Assembly (NCBI GenBank): GCA_964415395.1
Contig: CAYPZU010000015.1
Span: 1 to 37,198, forward strand
Direction of reading: 5' to 3'
Source of the DNA: CAYPZU01 sp964415395
GTDB taxonomy: Bacteria > Chlamydiota > Chlamydiia > Chlamydiales > SM23-39
DNA: 37,198 nt
Part shown: positions 33,126-37,198 of the stretch, piece after piece
Position numbering within the stretch: position 1 is the stretch's first letter
How the letters are laid out: the number at the start of each line of letters is the position of its first letter
The notes under the pieces: model-generated
Database searches by the model: none
Told to the model about the DNA's origin: nothing
What the model saw: the letters and a program-made list of their open reading frames with translations, nothing else
Program-made: the position numbers and the translations under genes

Positions 33126-34125
33126 AGAATCGCACCTGGCTTCCCGCCTTCAGTCAGTAGGAGCAGCCATTCCGGAAAAGTATCGGCAGATCCTTTTCCA
33201 GTTCTTCAACTGCTATAGGGAAGCGATCATCTCTTCAGGTCAGCCTGCCAGCGCAGCCGGATCGATGCTGCTCCTCTTCCTCGATCTCGTCCAGGAGCAG
33301 TTTTTCCATCCCTATCCCTTTCAGCCGTACCATAAAAAAGTGCGCCATCCGATCGACTACTACCAGTTCAGCCTCGACTTCATCTCGCCGCTCATCGACC
33401 TGCCCCATTCGCGCATCTACGGCGAGCAGAACATCCGCACCATCCAGTCGCAGCTCAAAAAAGGGGAAAACGTCGTCCTCCTCGCCAACCACCAGACCGA
33501 GCCAGACCCTCAGATCATCGCCATCCTCCTCAAAGAAAAATATCCCGAACTGGCTGAGCAGATCATCTATGTCGCAGGAGAGCGCGTCGTCACCGAGCCT
33601 TTGGCTATCCCCTTCAGCCTCGGCTGCGACCTCCTCTGCATCTACTCGAAGCGCTACATCGACCACCCCCCTGAGCTGAAAGCGAAAAAACAGCTCCATA
33701 ACAAAAATACGATGGAACTCATGAGCCGCCTTCTCCAGGAGGGCGGGAAGATCATCTACGTCGCGCCCTCAGGCGGAAGAGACCGGAAAAACAGCGCAGG
33801 CAAAGTCGAAGTGGCCCCGTTCGATCCTCAAAGCATCGAAATGTTCTACCTCATGGCCCGCAAAGCCAAAACCCCCACCCACTTCTACCCCTTCGCTCTC
33901 TCAACCTACGACGTGATGCCCCCTCCCGAAACAGTTCAAAAAGAACTCGGGGAAATGCGCACCGCCAAAAGAACTCCCGTCTTCCTCGCCTTCCCGAAAG
34001 AGTTCGACATGGAGCATTACCCCGGCTCCCAGGAATCCGACAAATCGCTCCGGCGGCAGATGCGCGCCGACGCCCTCTGGACAATCGTCAAACGCAACTA
34101 CGAACATCCTCAAGCCATGGAATAG
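33103..34125 (+). CDS. plsB: Glycerol-3-phosphate acyltransferase, chlamydial/plastid type
   Basis: Soluble acyltransferase that acylates sn-glycerol-3-phosphate at position 1. It is 340 aa. The catalytic H-x4-D is NHQTEPD (His130, Asp135); further family blocks are VAGERVVTEPL, then YIDHPPELK and VAPSGGRDR. This soluble GPAT of plant chloroplasts is shared with Chlamydiae, and its presence here supports the phylum assignment. No transmembrane segment, unlike E. coli PlsB. The start overlaps rng by 23 bp, and the M16 protease gene follows after a few bases. Confidence 0.93.
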   Translation: MAKELTPEESHLASRLQSVGAAIPEKYRQILFQFFNCYREAIISSGQPASAAGSMLLLFLDLVQEQFFHPYPFQPYHKKVRHPIDYYQFSLDFISPLIDLPHSRIYGEQNIRTIQSQLKKGENVVLLANHQTEPDPQIIAILLKEKYPELAEQIIYVAGERVVTEPLAIPFSLGCDLLCIYSKRYIDHPPELKAKKQLHNKNTMELMSRLLQEGGKIIYVAPSGGRDRKNSAGKVEVAPFDPQSIEMFYLMARKAKTPTHFYPFALSTYDVMPPPETVQKELGEMRTAKRTPVFLAFPKEFDMEHYPGSQESDKSLRRQMRADALWTIVKRNYEHPQAME

Positions 34126-34128
34126 ATC

Positions 34129-37038
34129 ATGAACACGCTGATTTCCGTCTCCACCCTGCTCGCAACGATGACCTCTGCAGGAGCGGACCCCAAACCCTCG
34201 GAATTCACCGTAATCGAAGATCTTTCCTCCCTTCCCCTCCTCAATCCCGACCTCGCCGAACGGAAAACCGCCAAACTCCGCCTCCATAACAACCTCGAAA
34301 TCCTCCTTGTCTCCGATCCCCAGGCCGACCAGTCGGCCGCCGCGATGGCTGTCGAAGCCGGCTCGTGGAACGATCCCGTAGAATATCCCGGCATGGCCCA
34401 CTTCTGCGAACACATGCTCTTCATGGGCACCGAGAAATATCCCGACGAACATGAATTCCAGTCGCTCGTCTCCGACTACGCCGGCCTCACCAACGCCTTC
34501 ACCGCACCGAACCGAACCGTCTACATGTTCGCCTCTCAGCCCGAAGGGTTCCTCCCCATCCTCGACCGCTTCGCCCGCTTCTTCATCGACCCCCTCTTCA
34601 ATCCCTCCGGCATCTCCCGCGAGATGCACGCCGTCGACCAGGAATTCGCCAAGAACATCGAAAACGACGGCTGGCGCGAATACATGGTCTTCAAAGAAAA
34701 TGGAAACCCTGAACACCCCAACCGGATGTTCTCTGTCGGCAATTCCCAAACCCTCGGGAAGATCCCCCAAAGCGCGCTCAAAAAATGGCACAGGCAGCAT
34801 TACGGCGCCAACCGGATGCACCTGGCGATCTACTCCTCCCTCCCCATCGACACCCTGAAAGCCACCGCCGCCCAGTGCTTCGCCTCGATCCCGCAAACCC
34901 TCGACGCCCCGTTCGACCACCGCTTCCCTCTCCTCTCGAACCAGCAAAAAGGGCAGATCGCCTACATCAAGCCGATCCAAAACCGGCGCCTCCTCACTCT
35001 CGCATGGGAACTCCCCCTCGAACACTCCCTCGACGAAAGCAAATCGGCCGAGCTCTTCGCCTACGCTCTCGAAAGGGGCCAGCGCTTCAGCCTTTATGAG
35101 CGGCTCAAAGAGGAGCAGCTCATCGACGGGATGACGGCGCGCGTCGACGACCTCGGCGGCGTCGAACACAAATTCTTCCAGATCTATCTCGAACTCACCC
35201 AAAAAGGACTCGAGCAGATCGAAACCACCATCCACCGCTGCTTCCAGGCCATCGCAGGACTCCGCTCTACAGGCGTTCCCTCCTATCTGTTCCAGGAAAA
35301 AAACGCCATTCAGCAGCTCAATTACCAATATCAGAGCCGGGAAGGAGCCTTCGAGTACATCACCAAACTCGCCGACTCTCTTGTAGATGAGGAAATCAGC
35401 ACGTTTCCCAGAAAATCAATCCTCGCTACCGAATACAACCCGCAGAAAATCGAAGCCGCCGCCTCTCTCCTCACCCCCGAGACCTGCGCGATCAGCCTCA
35501 TGGCGTCTCCCGAACTGACAAAAATCCACCCGGACCGGAAAGAAAAATGGTGCGGCGCCGAATATGCGATCCGCCCCATCCCCTCCCAGTGGATCGCCGG
35601 CTGGAACAACGCCGCTCCCCACTCCCAGATCCGCCTCGCGGATCCAAACCCCTACCTCCCCGCCCATCTCGACATCGTTTCCGACACAACCCAGAAAAAC
35701 AGCCCCATCCCCATCTCGAAAACCGACCTAGGAACTGCCTACTACATCCGCTCCTCTGAATTCAACACCCCCGAATCGGTTTATCTCTTCCACATCCTCT
35801 CTCCGGAACTTTCCCCCAACGCGAAAAGCTCCGTCCTCGCCTCGCTCTATCTCGACCACCTCACCGACCTCCTCCACCCGACGTTAGCCGCCGCCGCCTC
35901 CGCAGGCCTCAAATGCCGCTTCGATTACGACCGGAGCCGGATCCACTTCAGCATCTCCGGATTCAGCGAAAAAGCCCCGCTGCTGCTTCAGGAAATCGCC
36001 AGACAGATGCCTCTCAATCCTCCGACCCGCGAGCAGTTCGCCCTCTACACCGAGCGGCATGAAAAAGATTATCTCAACGGGGCGAAAGAACTCGCCGCGC
36101 GCCAGGCCAAAGAGCTGATGGACTCGCTCGTCAACCAGGATAAAACGACCAAAAAAGAGCGGCATGCCGCTCTTAAAAGCATCAGCTACGAAGAGTTTCT
36201 CGACTTCCACAAACGGCTGTTTGAAAAAACCCATATCGAAGCGCTCTTCGCCGGCAACCTCTCCCTCAAAGACGCCCAGTCGGCCTGGCTCGACGTCGTC
36301 CACATCCTCGGCAGATCCCCCTATCCGCCCGAGCAGCACCCCCAGACCAAAACGCTCCGCCTCCCCGCGCAGACCGGCCCGTTCTCCATCTACCAAACCG
36401 CCGACGTGCAGGGAAACGCCGCCCTCCTCCTCCTCGACGAAGGGGACTTCACCTTCCAGAAACGGGCCGTCCAGGAAATCCTCTCCGGCGCCGTCAAAGA
36501 AGCCTTCTTCGACGAACTGCGCACCAAGCAGAGAACCGGATACATCGTCCAGAGCGACGGAGTCGAAATCGACGAGCACCTCTTCCGCACTTTCCTCGTC
36601 CAGTCGAACTCGCACCAGCCTGAAGAGCTCCTCTACCGCTTCGAACTTTTCCTCGAAGGGTACAGCGCAGCGCTCCACGAAAACATTTCTGCCGAGCGCT
36701 TCGAAACGCTCAAGAAAAGCCAGATTTCCTCGTTGAAAAACCGATTCCGCAACCTAAAAGACAAGACGGCGCTTTGGGATCTCCTCGCCTTCCAGCACGA
36801 TGCAGACTTTGCATTCATCGAAAAGCGGATCGCCGCCATCGAAGCGCTCGACTACGAAGGATTCATCGCTACTGGGAAAAACTTTTTATCGAGAGACAAC
36901 CGGAAGAGGCTTGCAGTCCTTGTCGAAGGAAGAATCCCTTCGCCGTTTGCGTATGAAACGATCGCCCTTCCTCAGCTCGAAGAGATCGCAAACTACGCAA
37001 AGCGGAGTGAAAAAGAGACGATCGCTGCGCGCGATTAG
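34129..37038 (+). CDS. Insulinase-type (M16) zinc protease, Ptr/protease III-like
   Basis: Large M16 peptidase (969 aa) resembling E. coli protease III (962) and insulysin. The inverted zinc site is intact: His91-x-x-Glu94-His95 in MAHFCEHMLFMGTEKYP, followed after exactly 76 residues by Glu172 in AVDQEF. Residues 1-20 form a modest hydrophobic leader, consistent with periplasmic export, although cleavage is not certain. Four repeated M16 half domains fill the rest; only the first carries the catalytic site, as normal for this class. It degrades small unfolded peptides. The ATG lies three bases after the plsB stop. Its position next to plsB matches Chlamydia as I recall. Confidence 0.94.
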   Translation: MNTLISVSTLLATMTSAGADPKPSEFTVIEDLSSLPLLNPDLAERKTAKLRLHNNLEILLVSDPQADQSAAAMAVEAGSWNDPVEYPGMAHFCEHMLFMGTEKYPDEHEFQSLVSDYAGLTNAFTAPNRTVYMFASQPEGFLPILDRFARFFIDPLFNPSGISREMHAVDQEFAKNIENDGWREYMVFKENGNPEHPNRMFSVGNSQTLGKIPQSALKKWHRQHYGANRMHLAIYSSLPIDTLKATAAQCFASIPQTLDAPFDHRFPLLSNQQKGQIAYIKPIQNRRLLTLAWELPLEHSLDESKSAELFAYALERGQRFSLYERLKEEQLIDGMTARVDDLGGVEHKFFQIYLELTQKGLEQIETTIHRCFQAIAGLRSTGVPSYLFQEKNAIQQLNYQYQSREGAFEYITKLADSLVDEEISTFPRKSILATEYNPQKIEAAASLLTPETCAISLMASPELTKIHPDRKEKWCGAEYAIRPIPSQWIAGWNNAAPHSQIRLADPNPYLPAHLDIVSDTTQKNSPIPISKTDLGTAYYIRSSEFNTPESVYLFHILSPELSPNAKSSVLASLYLDHLTDLLHPTLAAAASAGLKCRFDYDRSRIHFSISGFSEKAPLLLQEIARQMPLNPPTREQFALYTERHEKDYLNGAKELAARQAKELMDSLVNQDKTTKKERHAALKSISYEEFLDFHKRLFEKTHIEALFAGNLSLKDAQSAWLDVVHILGRSPYPPEQHPQTKTLRLPAQTGPFSIYQTADVQGNAALLLLDEGDFTFQKRAVQEILSGAVKEAFFDELRTKQRTGYIVQSDGVEIDEHLFRTFLVQSNSHQPEELLYRFELFLEGYSAALHENISAERFETLKKSQISSLKNRFRNLKDKTALWDLLAFQHDADFAFIEKRIAAIEALDYEGFIATGKNFLSRDNRKRLAVLVEGRIPSPFAYETIALPQLEEIANYAKRSEKETIAARD

Positions 37039-37066
37039 GTGCGGAGAACTTCCATACCGAGAGAGA

Positions 37067-37198
37067 TTGAAGAATCGGAATATGCCAAGGAGGCGCCCTG
37101 AATTTGGGTCAGACGAAGTCGGCGCTGAAGCAGCTAAACTTGAAAAGTTTAGCGATGGAGGCGGATCCCAAATTAAGTGGCTGTCCGACGCAGGCAGA
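37067..37198. repeat. Modular hairpin repeat, short copy (runs to window end)
   Basis: Shares with the copy at 24836-25162 the left end (ATATG-C/G-CAAGG), the outer inverted repeat CTGAATTTGGG (37098-37108) with CCCAAATTAAG (37167-37177), the AGTCGGCGC block, the central hairpin GCTAAACTT/AAGTTTAGC (37133-37153, loop GAA), and the right end GTGGCTG. It lacks the C4/G4 hairpins of the long copy. It may continue past the window. No gene is visible after the M16 stop at 37038. Confidence 0.75.

Noticed and set aside
33901..35328. A 475-codon minus-strand frame opposite plsB and the M16 protease
   Set aside because: Shadow frame rich in Glu/Phe/Gly/Val; both sense genes carry intact catalytic motifs.

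Overview
This 37.2 kb window comes from a member of the Chlamydiota, most likely an environmental (amoeba- or protist-associated) lineage rather than genus Chlamydia. The gene order is the best evidence. The blocks dnaG-x-mutS...uvrC, rpsN-rpmJ-rpmH-rnpA, pcnB...lpxB, dsbA/dsbB, and yceD-rpmF-plsX-rng-plsB-insulinase resemble chlamydial chromosomes as I remember them. The acyltransferase is of the chlamydia/plant-plastid GPAT type, L36 is the 45-residue chlamydial form and the aromatic amino-acid carrier is TyrP-like. The DNA is rather GC-rich for the phylum and carries two 10-N scaffold gaps, so it is probably a draft genome or MAG. I cannot name the genus.

Layout. (1) 87-5096: a two-partner secretion pair, a TpsA exoprotein with a haemagglutination/TPS domain and internal repeats, followed by its TpsB transporter. 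(2) 5122-8079, minus strand: a DCC-family thiol protein, DNA primase and a glycosyltransferase-like protein, tightly packed. (3) 8097-15909: mutS and uvrC, separated by a divergent two-gene islet of probable host-directed effectors: an M91 (NleD-like) zinc protease with ankyrin repeats, and a Ser/Thr kinase-like protein with a Pro/Ser-rich N-terminus. A small DUF1937-like gene follows uvrC. (4) 15857-17738: an Asp23/AmaP-like envelope pair, a GYF_2 membrane protein, and rpsN-rpmJ. (5) 17739-18315: a non-coding, palindrome-rich element bounded by a perfect 43-bp inverted repeat. (6) 18316-24740: rpmH-rnpA-uvrD/pcrA-Tsr3-like, an AGCS symporter, thymidine kinase, an unknown Cys-tailed protein, and a DsbB-DsbA oxidative folding pair. 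(7) 24741-25288: a non-coding array of hairpins; a shorter relative of it ends the window at 37067-37198. (8) 25289-37038: tyrP, then pcnB-hydrolase-lpxB and yceD-rpmF-plsX-rng-plsB-insulinase, most of them overlapping or nearly so and probably transcribed in a few long units.

How the genes fit together. Most of the window is housekeeping: replication and repair (DnaG, MutS, UvrC, UvrD), ribosome and RNA processing (S14, L36, L34, L32, RnpA, RNase G, PcnB, YceD), lipid and lipid A synthesis (PlsX, PlsB, LpxB) and host nutrient scavenging (TyrP, AGCS, Tdk). The accessory content is the secretion pair, the effector islet and a modular family of small palindromic repeats. The repeats share an architecture (C4 - arm - 3-nt loop - arm - G4) across two loci, and one stem pair shows a compensatory base change between copies. 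These repeats, the TPS system and the protease/kinase islet are the parts that most deserve follow-up.
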